From contig JAXRKN010000019.1 in assembly GCA_038502055.1 (NCBI GenBank), positions 558,001 to 622,000 of the forward strand: 64,000 nucleotides of DNA, given 5' to 3'. Below the pieces are notes generated by a model. That model saw only the letters and a program-made list of their open reading frames with translations. It did no database searches and was not told the DNA's origin. Shown here one piece after another: positions 22,187 to 36,968 of the stretch. This DNA is from Tanytarsus gracilentus. Taxonomy: Eukaryota; Arthropoda; Insecta; Diptera; Chironomidae. The first letter of the stretch is position 1, and each line of letters begins with the position of its first letter. Position numbers and translations under genes: made by a program.

Positions 22187-23287
22187 TTGAATGAAAATAA
22201 ATTTTGTTAAATTTTTTAAAAAGAAAATTAAATTAAAGATTTAGGTTTTATATTTTAAACTAACCGGCCATATTTATCTCTTGATACATGCGAAATTCTG
22301 AAATATTTTTCTAGCATTCTAAATATGCATACGACAAAAATATATTTTATATAAACCGCATGTAACGTCATATTTATATGATGATACTTGTTTCACAGCT
22401 ATCATGATACTTGAACATATTTACCGCATGTAAATCTTTTTATGATATCAAAAAATGTGTGTGGTGAGTTTCAAACTAAATAAAATAAATTTATTTTGTG
22501 TACTGCTAAAAAAAATAATTTAAAATTTAAAAATTAACTTAAACTTAAGAATTTTATTAGTTTAAACTGACTTAATGTTTTTTAACAATATATTATTTTT
22601 TTATAATATTTTAATAATTTTATGTGACTTTTTCCGAGACGTAAATTTAAATGAAACAAGATAGTTTTTACAATTAAATATTTTAAGACGTTGATATTTT
22701 ATTCAAGAGCAAAAAAATTTTAATTATTTTTTTTTTCAAAAAATCATTTTGGAAAGATCTTTTGTACGAATTTAATTTGTCAAGACTCAAGTTCAATTTA
22801 AGTTTAAAAATAATAATCTTAATTGATTGTATTTTATAAAAATAAAATTAATTCTTGAGTTTATGAAAAGTCACTAAAGATTTTTTTATAGCAAATAAGT
22901 GCATTTGACTCTCTTTTTTAAAATGCCATAGTGAATTTTTTTTCCCAAATTCAAACTCTCTTAAATATATTTTTCCAATTGAATATTCCTCTCTTGAAAA
23001 ATTCACTCTCATTTTCCAAATGCAATTCTCTCAAATTTATTTCATTAAATTGAAATTCCAGTATTCCTCTAAAACTTCCATCGCATCCAGGTAAAACTTT
23101 TTCTTCCACTAAACTGAATGCAAAACCGGCTCAACATAATTCTTATTCTCTCAATTCTCTCATTCGCTTGCAAGCACCAACAAAATATTATTCTTCTCTT
23201 CCACATCTCACAGAATTTAAAAACAGAGAAAATTTTTTCGAATCTCTCCTCATACAAAATGTGATTCCGAATGTAATTTTTTGTTTC
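22187..23287. other. Intergenic, A/T-rich, short local repeats
   Basis: No coding region is visible. At 22355-22445 the words CCGCATGTAA and ATGATACTTG each occur twice, giving a small direct-repeat patch. The rest is low-complexity A/T. Beyond about 23000 the sequence is pyrimidine-rich (repeated CTCTC and TTCCA words). Confidence 0.4.
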
Positions 23288-23322
23288 TTCAGTTTGCGTT
23301 CGGTATTGGATGTGTCGAGACA
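23288..23322 (+). promoter_or_regulatory. Candidate Inr-DPE core promoter for the ephrin gene
   Basis: TCAGTT at 23288-23293 matches the arthropod initiator, with A+1 at 23291. Exactly at +28 to +32 (23318-23322) lies AGACA, a full match to the downstream promoter element RGWYV, and a G sits at +24 (23314). Spacing between these elements is strict in Drosophila, so the coincidence is notable. The start would lie 2.5 kb before the ephrin ATG, implying a long or spliced 5' untranslated region. A chance match cannot be excluded in several kilobases of sequence. Confidence 0.4.
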
Positions 23323-25830
23323 TCATCACGTTATATCGTGTCGGATTATCGAATAATCAGAATTTACGGGAATTTAGTCAAAGAAATAAAATTGAGAATG
23401 TAAAAAACTTTAAAGTCGTCAAAATTTTTTTGCAAAAATTAGAAAATTTAAAAGTTTTTGTGGCGAAAAAATAAACAATTTAATCATTCAATATAGAACT
23501 CGTCAACAAATCAAGTCCATTCAACCTCTCTAAAATTCAACAAAAAAATTCCGAAATCATTAAAAAGGGATTTCGAGCTCAACCCTTGTCCCTTTTCGAG
23601 TTGCATAACAATTAAATTCTATTCATCCACAAAAAATATAAAAAACATATGTATCGAGTCGATAAGAGAAAATAAGGGTCTTAAAAACAATTTAATTTCA
23701 TCCCTTGCGGGCTCGAGCAGAGAGTTAGAAATATATAAAAATAGTCGTGTGGAATTAAGAAGAAGTGGCCATAAATTATCAAGAAATAATTTACTGAAAT
23801 AATTGAGATGAGAAAGGTTCGAGGAAATTAAATGAAATCTCGTTGAAAAATTAAACAAATTTTCGCGCCACTCTGCAGACCACCGAAAAAAATTCTATTT
23901 ACACAATAAAAAAAGTGGAAAAATCAACATAATCAAGAAGAAAATAAATTTACATGAAGTGAAGTGGTCTATTGACATACAAAATATGGAATGAGGTAGA
24001 GAAGAAACAACTTCAAGAAGTTCAAGAAGTCGTGCGTCAAAGTTCTCGGGTGATTTTTACTAAAAGACAAAAAATATATTGAAAAATTCTTGCAATTATT
24101 TCGCCATCAAAAAAGAATTTTTCACTCATCTTCTTTTTTGTGACTTCAACCATAAAAGTGTGGATAATTTATTTGACTCGGCGTCATAAAAAATAATTTT
24201 TATGAAAAATAGCAAAAACAAAACACAAAAAAGTATCAACAAAGTCGGAGGAGTCATAAAAGAGACAAAAAGTGAAGTTAAGTCAAGAAAATATAAACAA
24301 TTTAGTAAAGGCAGAAAAATTCATCATTAAACAATTTAAAAAAGATAGAAGAAAATTTTGTTAAACAATTTAAAATTCAACCACGTAAAGGATTAAAAGT
24401 CGTCTCATCATCATCAAAAAAAACTTCAACTAAAATCTACAAAAACCCCAACGGCAAAAATCATCATCACAGGCTCATAAATTAAGACCTTTTTATTCAC
24501 AGCCTTAACAAAAAAAATTTGTCTACACAAAAACGTAGCTGTCAAGTCAATAAAAATCATCAAACGGTGAAATTTCTCTATTTTCATAATCTACAAGAGA
24601 AATATTTAAATTTTTTTCGAGTGAATAAATTTACCATAAAAATTCCACCAATTAACTTCGGACCTGTGAAGAAGTGACATTTATTAACGTGTGTGGTGTG
24701 ACTTAAAAAAATTATAATAACAAATAAAAAAAGTTGCAGAACTAAAAAGTTTTAGAAAATTGACAATTTAAATAAAAATCATTAAATTCGTTCAAGAACA
24801 TATCCTGTAAAAAAACAATCGTAAAGGTCACTCGAAAAAATCTTCATTTAATTAAGTGAGAAAAATTTACATCCAAATCTGTTTGTCCATCAAAGTGCTT
24901 GAATTTGGAGTCGAAAAAAGAGTTTAATTCGAAAGATAAACAAAAGAGCGCACGACTAAAGAAATTTATTGTAAAAACAATAAAAAGCACAAAAGAATTA
25001 AGAAGAGAGCAAATAAGTTCATTCTCTAAAGAATTATTTAAAAAATTAGCAAGTTTGAGTGTGAAAAGTTAGTCGTGCATTTAAGAACTTTGTCGATAAA
25101 TTTCAAAATCGCAAATCATCAAGGATTAAATCATCTCATACCTCACACATTGTCTCAAACTGGATTAATTCGATAACGAAGCTAATTAAGCAAATTTAGA
25201 GAAAGTACATAATCGTAGCAACATTAAATTTCTCAATCAATAAATTTAGCAAACTAATTCGAATAATTTACTAAGGCACATTAAATAAATTCTTCTTCAA
25301 TGTTTCGTAATTTATAAGGAAAAATTGAGTTAAAAATAGAAAATAATTTAACTTATTGGAGGAATATTCTTACGCGTACTGAAAAGTCATCGAAGCTATC
25401 AAAAAATCAACAAACATTTAGAGAATAAAAAATTTAATTTGTCATCGTCTATTTTGTCTTTCAACGGTCCATCATAACCGCACGCCAGTATCAAATTTAA
25501 ACCACCATAAGCATCAATTAACTCTATATTCACAAAAAGTAATAAAAAACTAGTTAAAAACTAAAAAAAGTTTCATCGAGTCATAAAAAAGTGAACAAAA
25601 TTTTTTTAAGTGAATCGAATTAAGAAGGAATAAAAAAAAGTGTAGTCAAGAGCGGAAGAAAGTATTTAAGAAAAATATTCAAGTGTTTTAATTGAAATAA
25701 ACTTTAGTTATAATAAGGATAAAAAATTATCATATAAATTTTTAAGTGAATGTTAAGTGTTTTTAATCAGATTCGTTGCATCCAAATGTTATCATAGAGA
25801 AAAACATTAATAAAATTAATTAATTAAACA
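23323..25830 (+). other. Probable 5' untranslated/leader region of the ephrin gene
   Basis: This is 2.5 kb of A-rich sequence without coding potential. It is purine-rich on the plus strand from about 23870, with many short CAA, GAA and AAAA words, as often seen in long insect 5' leaders. Several upstream ATGs are present, so a spliced leader is likely, but I cannot place an intron with confidence. Confidence 0.35.
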
Positions 25831-25994
25831 ATGAAGTGCGAGTCAAATAGAGCAGCAACAATGAGGAGCCATCGGAATTCCTATCATCACCGTCGTGTGC
25901 CATTATTGATGGTGATTTTCATTGAATTGTCATTATTAACAAACACACACTGCCTCCAGTCGTTTATGATTTATTGGAATACCACCAATCCAAT
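25831..25994 (+). CDS. Ephrin, first coding exon (signal peptide and start of receptor-binding domain)
   Basis: The exon encodes 54 residues plus two bases (phase 2) and ends at AT|GTGAGT. After a basic N-terminus comes a hydrophobic signal sequence (PLLMVIFIELSLLTNTHC), then LQSFMIYWNTTNP. The YWN(T/S)(T/S)NP start of the receptor-binding domain is diagnostic of ephrins, the membrane ligands of Eph receptor kinases in axon guidance. The split codon AT+N would give Ile (or Met), matching the expected continuation. A second in-frame Met at codon 11 is an alternative start. No further ephrin exon is seen up to 64000, so the next intron exceeds 38 kb and contains three recursive splice sites. 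The short diagnostic stretch limits certainty. Confidence 0.8.
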
Positions 25995-28900
25995 GTGAGT
26001 AATTTTTTAATTATTAATGCCAAAAATATCATAATTTCAAGTCATCGAGGTACGCATATGCGAGCACTTAAACGAGGGAGAAAAAATAAATTTATTGAAA
26101 TATTATCGAGGGAGAAATTATGAAATTTTTTTGATCTGGTTTATTTAACAATTTTTATTGAAGTTTCATGTTGTGCTCATATGGTCAGCGTTGAAAGAAA
26201 TATTGAACATTTTTCATTATGAAATGCTCAGAATTTGAGTTGAGTAACTAGTGTGAAAAAATAAAAATAATTTGTTCTTTATTTGGGGTCAGAAAAATTC
26301 CATATTTGGTTCGTTTTTTTTACATATAAACCATGTTAAAAGTTTTAAAAAAATTCACATCAAGGGGTAGGACATAGTTATTTTAAATATTAAAGTTTTT
26401 TGATATTAAAAATGTTTTTGAACATCAAAAAATCTCAAAATATTTAATCAAAAAATAAAATTTCTTATATCCTGAGTCTCTCACCCCTCTTTTCATCCTC
26501 AGACTTTTCTAACTATCAAGCCCTATAATCCAATTACCGTCATTTCGCTTCCAGCGTTACACAAATCCATCAAAAACTCTTTCCATGTCACATTTACTAA
26601 GTCAATTTCAATTTTCTCGTCTCTTGCATAACAACTTCCATAATCCTCACGTTTTTCCTCAAAATTGCTATGCAACATACACACGAGAGCCCATCTGCAT
26701 CTCATGAGAAATTTTTACGCTACACTTCCAATAAGTTAATTAATTTACATCTGTTTATCCAATGATTGAAAAATGACTTTTTGTAAAGCGAAGAAGAAGT
26801 TTGAAGAATGATGAAAAATTAATTGGTTTTTAACTCGATTAGGTAATTTTTCCGCTGACTTTTAAGCTTTGAGATGATAAAGTTTTAAACCTTAATGGAG
26901 GAGAAATAAATTTTTGCAAAATAATCTTCAAAATTATCCAAATTTGAAATTCATATTCTGAGTTTTGTTGAAGGGGTTTTGTGCCACTCGAGTGCATCTT
27001 CATCTCATATTAAAACTCAAAGTTCTATGCATAAATTTACTTTGCATAATAATAATTAGAAAACTAGGAGATAAACATGGAAGTTTCTCAAATTGAAATG
27101 CAGAAAATTAATTTTTAAAATTTAAACTAACAAAAGTAATTTAAAATATTTCAAATTTAAATCAATTTTTTATTAAGACCGTCTTTATTCCATAAAACTC
27201 ACTCAGCCATCATTCAAATTTCAATCGTGCGTTTTTCAATTCATTCAACATGAAAGTCATTAGTTTTTTTTCTCTACACCCATGCGTGGATTGTAATGAC
27301 GAATGAAGATGATTAAAACATTTCATTCGACTCGCAACCCTCGTCATGCGTTTCTACATTTGTCACATTTTTTTTTAGAGCCCATATGAAAGGCAATAAA
27401 CTCGCATGTGCCATTAATTTGTAAACATTTTCTTTTGATTGAAATTTTGTTTGCATGATAAACAGAAAAAAGTAAACTTGTGGGTGAGGTTGCCGACTTT
27501 GATGAATAAAGTTTTTGAAATTAAAATAAAATTTTACAAAAAATTAAACTTTTTCTCTCAAAAATTGCCAACCAATCAACTTAGTGACATTCGGAAAAGA
27601 CAAACTCATTGTTGACATTCCTTCTCTCTTTTAACATTGACGAGTTTTCATTTCATCTCTCGATGACTGAAAATGTTTCTCAATTTAGATCTTGTTTGCA
27701 TTTCACTCTCTTTTCATTTCTCATTTTTCTGTTTACTCAACTGAATGTGTCGCAGTGGATGATGAAGAGATGAGTGAAATTTACTTAAGCAAATTACGGA
27801 AAGAAGAGACGAAAAAAATAATTAAAAGAGTTTTTTCAATTAATGGAAGCTAATTTTTTTTAATATTTTTAGAATTTTTATTTTGGTTATTTGTTTTTTA
27901 ATCACCAGAAGACTAAAAAATATATTTTGGCACTAAAATATATATAAAGTATTTTCAACTTATAAATTTTACGTCTTTCATAAACCTCGCAAAAAAAATA
28001 TTCAAAGCCTCTGTCAAAAGCAAACTAAATTAATATTTAAAATTTCCTTCCAAAACTTTTCTCTTTCATATAAATTCAAACTCATCCACAAAACAATCCA
28101 TGACAACTTCCTCTCGCTCTATTTCTCCTAAACATTTCATTGTCTTCCAACAAGCATGAGCATCATATCTAAATTTAAATTGATATTTGCATGCACTTGT
28201 CATATCTAGATGACATATAACATATACAACACAATGAGGAAACATCCTGACAGATATGAATGGTTTTTGTATAAATGGGAGAAGGTTGTGGTGGGAGTGA
28301 AAAGGTACAACACATTACGGTTAACAATATCTACGCTGTTTGCAATCCACCTACTAAACATCATAGAAACTGAAAATTTTAGAATGATTAAAAAGTTTTC
28401 AAAATAATTTACAGGAATTTTTAAGATAAAAAATTTGTAAAATCTCAATTTTTAACAACTCCATCGACATTTTTTTTTTGTTTTTCATGTAACACTGTCC
28501 CATTTTCATCCACCCTTCAGATATTTTTCCCTCCAACCCTCATCATCGATATCAATTTTCAATAACCATTATTGCTCCTTCTGACATTATTTGCTCGGAC
28601 AATTTCTGCATTTTATTTCTCTTGTAATCCAATTTTCAAGGATCGGAATTCATTTTCAATTTTCATATTTGCTGGTGAGCTCAATAGAGAAGATTGAAAA
28701 TTTATTGTTATAAACTTTTTTTTGGAGAATTGGATTTTTCAATTTGAAGTAAATATTGTGAAGAAATTAAGTTTTTGGATTTGTCACTTCTTGCAACTCG
28801 AGAGTCCAAGATGAAATTCTAAAGAAAATTTTCAAATTATGATAGCCAAAGATTTAAATTGCACTCCATTGTTGACCATGTCGGATGTAAATTCAAGGGT

Positions 28901-31900
28901 GTGAGGGAAGTGAAATTATGTATATATCGATAAGAATTTCCATTATTGCATTTCTCGCAAACATCATGTGTGTATTTTGTGAGGGTTCAACCAGATGAGA
29001 TGAATATCATGTAGCATGGAAATGGTCTTGCGGTTATAAAGAAAATAATACTGACGGAGTTGAATTTGAGATTGGTAAAAATTTATGTTAAAATAAAATA
29101 TTTTTCGAATTAATTAAAATAATTTTTAAATATTTAAATTTTATCAAAATATTTCTAAAATTATAACTATCAAAATCTCAAAAGGAAATTGCGGCATCAC
29201 TCAAAACCAGCTGAACATTTTTTCAATTTTTAAATTTTTCTTGGCTCAACTTCAAAATAATTAAACCGCAACGATATTCAAACTTCTTCTTTCCCCTTCC
29301 ACTTCACCCAAATGAGTGAGTCAATTCTCTTCCGTTCACTTCTCGCCTGTTCTGAGTATTTATGGCGTTTTATGTTGCGCTTGTATATTAATTTAATTTA
29401 AAGCTACGAATATTTGAAGTAATAAATAAATAAAATATTTTCTGTGAGGGGGCGAAATATTGAAATTTTGAGTCATCACTTCTACTTCGATTTAAATCTC
29501 TAATCAATAATAACACATTGAGTCACATTTTAAAGCCTTTTTATCCACCTCGCATTCACATTCAACACCCTCAAAAATACACAACAGAAATTTCACTGCG
29601 TAATAATGCGGATGTCGGAAGTGACAATTTTATGTGTGTGGGGGAGTAAATTTCACACCTTTAATGAAGCAAAAGTGTGGTTTATGGAGAGGAATTTCAC
29701 AGTCTTGTTGTTATTTCGCTTTAAGCGTGGCAAAATTATTCGAATTGTTGAAGGAGGAGACTTTGAATGATTTTATTGTGCGAGGTGAAGATATTGCGGT
29801 TTCTGGAATTTTAAACGATGAAGAAAAGGACGAAAAGGTTTTGATAAATTATAATTATTTAAAGTTGTGAAAAAAATTTTAAAATTAATTAAAAAATTAA
29901 CAAAAAAGTAAAATTTATAAATTTAAAAAAAATACAAAAATTAAAATCTGTAAATTTTATTTAAATATTTTTTGAATCCAGCTCGTTAAAACTTCACAAT
30001 GAATTAAAATTCCACAATAACTTTCGATTCAACTTTTTTTGTTCTCGTAAATTACAAAAGAATTTATTTTACTCTCCAGAATTTTCTTTCATGCTTCCCG
30101 CTATCGCTTGCATAATGTCGTCTGTGTACGCCAGCAATATTGCTCTCATGCTATGTTGAAGCAAAAGTGATAAAAATATTTTAAACCACACACATTCACA
30201 AAAAAATGTAATAATAATGTAAAATGTAAACAAAGAGACCGTGTAGATAAGAGATGAATGCACTTCCTTTGTTGCACCCCCGTAGTTATTTGCTTACATG
30301 CGACGCCACACGGAAAATTTTCACCCGAAATATTTTTGTTTGAGTGAAAAATATTTAATGAAGCTATTCATGTGAAAATCTTGTAAGGTCTTGAATTTTA
30401 GCCGATTTTTACAAAATAATTTCTGAATATTTTTTGCTAAATCCCCTTCACAAAAAAATTTCATTTATTTCGCCAGGGAGCGACATGGTTCTCGAGGATG
30501 AAATGAATATGCTCGCATTATGCGCTCATAATTTCATGCATTCACATTTTCATTGCAATGTTTATACACAACAATAATATTATGATTAAACATAAAGCAC
30601 AGAGAGACAAAACTGTGAACTGTGAGTGAGTCTCAGTCGAGTCATATTTATTTAAAAAACAGCCATTAGTACTCATCATGTTGAGAATGCAGTCGGCGTT
30701 GATGTACTTAATGCGCTAGAATTGTGAAATTTAACTGAATGAGATTGCGAGTGAAAAATTGTTAGTTTTTTCATTCAAATTTTTAAATTATTTTCTCCGT
30801 AAAAATGATTTTTTATCAAACCATTTTCCCATTGAATCTTTTCAAACTTTTTCTTTGTTTTCTATCGTTTCCCCATCAAATTTCCTCTTTTTCACCATTG
30901 TTCAATATGAGACAGAAGACACACAAAGTAGCAAGTGAGCTTACGCCTCAATAGACTTATCGCTCATCAAACTTGATATCAATCTCATTATTTTCGTCCT
31001 TTTTGCTATTTTTTGAAAGGTTTCTGAGAGGAAATTTGATGAATGAGAAAATTCACTATTGAATATTTTGATTGAAATCTTTTGTGAGTCGAAATAGGTT
31101 TTAAAAGTAATTTTACAAAATTTTAAAATATAAAATAGTGTGGAAAAGTTTTTTTTAACGTATTTTCAAAATTTAAATCTTGATATTATTATTACAAACT
31201 TTAAAATATAATTTCTCTCCCTCACAAAACGATAAGCGAGCGCAAAGAATTAAAAACTTTATAAAATTTTACGTGATTAAAACTTTTGTCGTTTCTTCGT
31301 AACGAAAAACTTTTCATCAAGTTACAATTTTCAGCTTGTTACGATAGTTTGTGAAATAACATAATTGCAGCATAGAAATAAAATCGCTCTGGAGAGTAAA
31401 TACACATTAAATAATGGCTGAAGAGAAAGAGTTTACAGTCATGAGGATTAAAAACATGAGAAACGAAAAAGTTTTAAGAGAAAAGTTTGGAAGTTCTTTT
31501 TTTGTATAATACCTGAGGTAGAGAAATTTGAGAGTGAGGCTTTAAAATTTGTCTGGAAAATTTATCCACTTTTATTGACCTCACTTTTTCTCTCTTATTT
31601 TTTTTACCACAGAAATTTAAAATTTTATTTTGTCTAAAAATTCAAATTTAAAATAACCGTTGCAAAACTTACAACAAAAAACGTTTTAAAGTTATTTTAT
31701 TACAAAATTTAAATCTTGATAGTTTTCCAAACCAAATTGTCATCACTTACCCCTTTTCACTATCTCTCTGTGCACACCAAACCGCTCAAAAATATCCCAA
31801 TTGTCCCATTTTTTTTAACTCTTTTTTATCTAAATTCATTCTCAAAAAAAAATGTAGCTGCCCATTCAAATTCAGCTGCTTTGACATTTTTGTCATTACT

Positions 31901-34900
31901 CGATTGTTATGCAAATGAACTTTTCTTTTTTCATTCCGGTTTACAGAAAATTCCTTCTTTGTTGCATACTTGAACTCGACTTACAAAATAATAAACATTT
32001 GTCATTTCAAATAGTTGAAATGAGCGAGAGAGAAATATTTACACAAAAAGTACAGAAGTTTATTTTTGTTTATAAAAGAGTGCGGTGGAAGACATGAGGC
32101 AGTTTGTGGTACGATAAAAATAAATTTTTTGTTATAATTTTTTACTGAAATATTTTTAATCGAGTTGAAACTAAAATCAAATCAATTCCGCTTTCATCGA
32201 ATCAGTTTAAATATTCATCAATTTCCAAAAATCCTACCATCAATAGGATAATCAAATTCAACCTAACAATCAACCAATAAAATTTACTCATCAGAAATGT
32301 TCATGCATTTTTAATCGACCACCGAAAATAATCATCAATTGGGTTTATTTTGATAAGCATCAAAAATTGATTTCCTCAGTTTTTCGTGTCCAAAATGACC
32401 GAAATTAGTTTTATCATTTTGATGTGACACATGCTGACAATTTTCATGAGTTTTGCGTGCTTTGTGAACATTTACATGATTTTTTTGTCACTGTGGATAA
32501 GAAAAATTAGATTGAGCTTCCTGAAAGAGTTGTTTTTGACATTTATGAATTGTTTTGGATAAAATTTTATTTTGCCATACAATGTCACATTGAGTTTTGA
32601 TGGACACAGGTGTGTTGAAGGAATTTTTTGAAAATTTATCACGAGATTAGATTTTTTGTGATTTTAAAAAAAATTTGGTTAATTATTTTATGAAATTTCA
32701 TTTAAACTAAAATTTTCTGTAAAATATGAAATTTTTAATTTTTCTTAAATTTAAAAAACTGAGAAAATTTTGAGTTTTGTTTAATTATATTCTTGTTATA
32801 TCACATTCAATTAAAATTTCATCTCTCCGCATCAGAAATCTTTCAACACTTTACCACGCACGTACTTAACACCCTCAGTTTTTTTCATATCAATCTTTTC
32901 CCTTATTTAACTTGAGAATAAATGATTAAATAATTATCGAGTGTGAAAATAAGGGGTTTGACCATGAAACGACATGAAAAGTTCCACTGCTAAGTACATG
33001 TCTTTCAAAGTTTCATCGAAGGAAATTTTTTTATTCTGGACTTGGATAATATCCAAAAAAAGGTTGAAGATCCTTTATGAAGAAAAAATCTTTCAATATA
33101 AAATTCATAAATTTCATCTCTTTCCAATATTCACAAAATTCACTTCCACCAGCACCCTCAAATCTTATAGAAATTCTTTATATTTTTCCCTTTGATGTTC
33201 TTTTCAGATTTTTGTCATTCAAAAAAATTGTCCCCAAAGTTTGTTTGAATATTTCATGCTGATTAATCAAAGATGAAAATTTTCTAAATTAGAAAATATT
33301 TTCCCTGCATTTGGTTCTTGCATGAAGAGAGTTTGATTGAGATTTCTAGTTTCTATGATAATGAAAATCATTGGGAAATTTGGCAAAGGAATGATTTGAA
33401 AATTCAGAATAAGAAAAAATATTGCAAGGGGTGGATTTTTTTACATTAAAAAGTCGTCATCCCATGACAAAACCAACAAGGCATTAAGCAATAAACCAAT
33501 ACCATCGAAACATAAATTTTATTTCACCTCGAACTCTCTAAATCCCACCCAAGCAATTACTCAATCCACATGGAGTACACGACGAAATTTCTCTAGCAAA
33601 ATAATATTTTCAATACACCACCCGGGTGCTCACCCCCATCCATGTCAAAGTCATGCCTGCTTTCAATCCTCAGCATTACATTTATTATTACATGTTGAAT
33701 ATTTCATCAAGCTAAATTTTCTCCATCTCTTCGAAGCTATTTTTATGAGCTGCTTTTGCCATTTACGAAGTGGAATTTCACCCTCACTCTAAGTTCAATG
33801 CTTTATGACTATGTCTATAGAGAGAAAAATGGCAAAAGAGGCTTACAAAAATACCTGATGAGTTCGACTCGAATCTATTTGAACATTTCGTTTGTCGCTG
33901 TTAGGATGTTGTCAACATCGGATGAGTTAGAATGCCGGATGATTTGGGAAGAAGGTTGTGATAAAAGAACGAAAGGGAAAAGTCAGACTTGGAAAGGTTT
34001 AGACGCTATGAAACACCCATTAGTGGGTTTTGAAACATTTTTATATAAAATTTTAACTAGTTTCCACTCCTTTTTTCATCCACGCAATTTTATTTTCACA
34101 TTTTTTTCTATCTCAATATATGTTTCTACTTCAATTCTCCACGAGAATAATAAGAAACAATTTTTCCCTCATATAACATCGAAGTCGTCTAAAGTTGGGG
34201 AGGAAAAATGCAATAAAATATTAAAGTAGCAGCTTTAGGGGCAATAAATGAGGAAGAAAAAAGTTCCTTACAAAATAATCATAAAAATTGACGGGAAATG
34301 ACGTAATTACTTTTCATTCGTATGTGAAATCGGTTGAGGGTGAGAAGAGGTTCTTATCGAGGGGTTTGGCGATACTTGGAATTGTTGAATTATTGCTTCG
34401 GCGACAATTGAGGAGGATTAAAGATTTCTTTTGAGGGTTGATGTAATTTTTATTTAAAAATTCAACGAAAAATTTTATTAAATTTTTATGTAATCCATCA
34501 CATCGCTCAATAACCTAAATGTTTTTTCAACGTAGATGGAATTTTTATTAATAATTCATTAAGCCATCGCAATCATTATTTTCAACCCCAATCGTGTACT
34601 GACCACAATGGAAATCGGCTATTATGTTGGGAAAACCCTGAGAGTTTTTATTTATTTGTGATATATAATGAAGTCGGATATTGAATGATATTGAAGGACA
34701 TTCAATAGAGGGTGGAAACTCATCACTGAAAATTTAATTTTTTTTCACAAATAATCTGAAAATTTATAATTTATTTCTTATGTTGAATTAAAATTCTCAC
34801 TCTAAATTTTATTTCAAATAATCAACAAACAAAAAATCCTTGACACATTTTCAGTCATTCATTTTTAATTTTTTTCACTTCATAAAATGAAAACTCAACT

Positions 34901-36968
34901 CATTGTTTCTCGCATTTTCATTTCGAATTCCTTTTTGCGAAGAATTTCTTTCAACTTTTAATTTTGAAGCAATTTTCAATTATTCATGGCAACATAAAAA
35001 TGGAAATTTATGAAATCGAGCAAGAGAGAAAAATGTTTAAATTGTGTCGCAAATATGAAATTTTTTCCATTTCATTTTACATCAATTTTAATATAAAAAA
35101 TAATGCGCGACATTTTTAAATGAAAATTTTTTTTGCATGTTGTGAAAATTTCTCACCCACAATCATTTGATTTAATGCCGAACCTTTGGAAAAATTCATC
35201 ATTTAAGAGCGTTGTAATGAGTGAGATTTGAATTTGGAATTTTCTGACACAGATTTTTATTTAATTATGAGAAATTCACCTTGTGACGTTCTAAAAAAAT
35301 TAAAAGTACTTTTTTTGTGTAACTGCAAGATATGTGGAAAATGTGGGAAGCATCAGATGGTATTTAAACCACCTCGAAGGTTTTTATAAGATTTTATGTG
35401 ACCTTAAATTTCCATCTAAAATTGAATTTTATGCATTAATAATCATTTCGGTCAACCTTTCGGGATCAATTTAAGATAAACAAGATGTTCTGCATCACTT
35501 TTTGAGATTTTTTCACGGAAGGTGAAAAAAGGGAAAATAATTTTTTTATGGATGTCCTAAAGTGAATTTTGAGGGTATTTTTACTGCTTTTTAAGAGCTC
35601 AAGAAAGAAGGTTAAAGCGGATCGAGATGTAAAAGTGGTAGAAAATATTTAAATTAACTCAATTTTAAGATCGATTGTAGAAGAGACTTTAAAAATATTT
35701 TTAGTACAAAAATTTCCTCTCCTTAAAATTTCTCATGCAAATTTTTGCTCATACAAAATTCATAAGCTCTCAAATGACGACATGAGCGGAACATTTTAAT
35801 GACAATTAACATATTTTACTTTATTACTTCTCATGTTCTCTTCATCATAAACTAAAACTTTTAATAGTTTTGCCTAATCGTAAATTTTGCTTTTTTGTCT
35901 TTCGACTAATTGAAATATGAAAGTAAATTAAAATGTTATGATATTTTGAGAGAAGGTTTGTTTGTAAAGGGATAGAAGAGTCGTTAAAAGTTTGAGAAGA
36001 TGAAATTTTATTTATGTGATTATTTTTTAAATTATTTAATGATTTTTTGCAATCATTTTAATCAAAAAACTTAAAAACTTAATCTCACCCGTCCGTTCAA
36101 TAATATTTTATGCTATTCCATTTTAAAATCATTTACAATAAAACTTTATTTCGTTTTAAAATTGCTTAAAATTTTACGGGGATCTCGGAAAAAAAATAGG
36201 TCATCTACAGGGAAAAAAATCAATCCAAGTCACTGAACGTGAAAAAATTTAAATGGAAATTGTATTAAAGAAATCTAAATAACTTCGAGGGTGTCGATCA
36301 TGGAACCTACAGAATTTTTATAGAATTTTCTACAGAAATTCTATGGGGTTCTATAGAAAATTCTGTAAAAATTCTACAGAAAGTTCACAGAATTTTTTTC
36401 TACAGAATTTTCTACAGAGCATTTTCTGTAGAAAATTCTATAGGAAATTCTGTAAAAATTTATCTCATAGAAAATTCTACAGAATTAATTCCACTAAAAA
36501 TTATAAACAATTTTTTTTCTGTAGAATTTTCTACAGAATATTTTACAAAAATATTTTTTCATTTTTTTGAGCATGGACTTAAAAACAAGCAAGATTTTTG
36601 GGTAAAAGTTGTGTTTGTTGGTGGCGATGCTTTTTTCTACATTTTTTGCTGATTTTGGTAGTTTATGTAAATCCAAATCAAAAAAAATTATGCTGCGCTA
36701 GTTTATTTTTTAAAAATAATTTTCAAAAATTCATGAGTTTTTCTTTTAAATCTAAACAATTTAAAATTTGAAAGCACTTTTAATTATTATTTATGTTGTG
36801 CTTAATTACTCCAAATAATTCACTTAAACTTTTTATTAATTTTTGTATGTTAAGAAAAATTTTAATTCCCGTTTTAATTGGTGTAAACTTCACCCGTATA
36901 AAGTTATCCATACATTTTCATCCCGACCTCATATTTTCGGCCGCATAAATGAGGCTACGTCTTATACG

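Noticed and set aside
26835..26850. TTAGGTAATT as a further ratchet point
   Set aside because: It lacks a pyrimidine tract and the donor half is not GTAAGT.
33756..34229. 157-codon open frame in the ephrin intron
   Set aside because: There is no family resemblance, no splice or promoter context, and its composition is like the surrounding intron.
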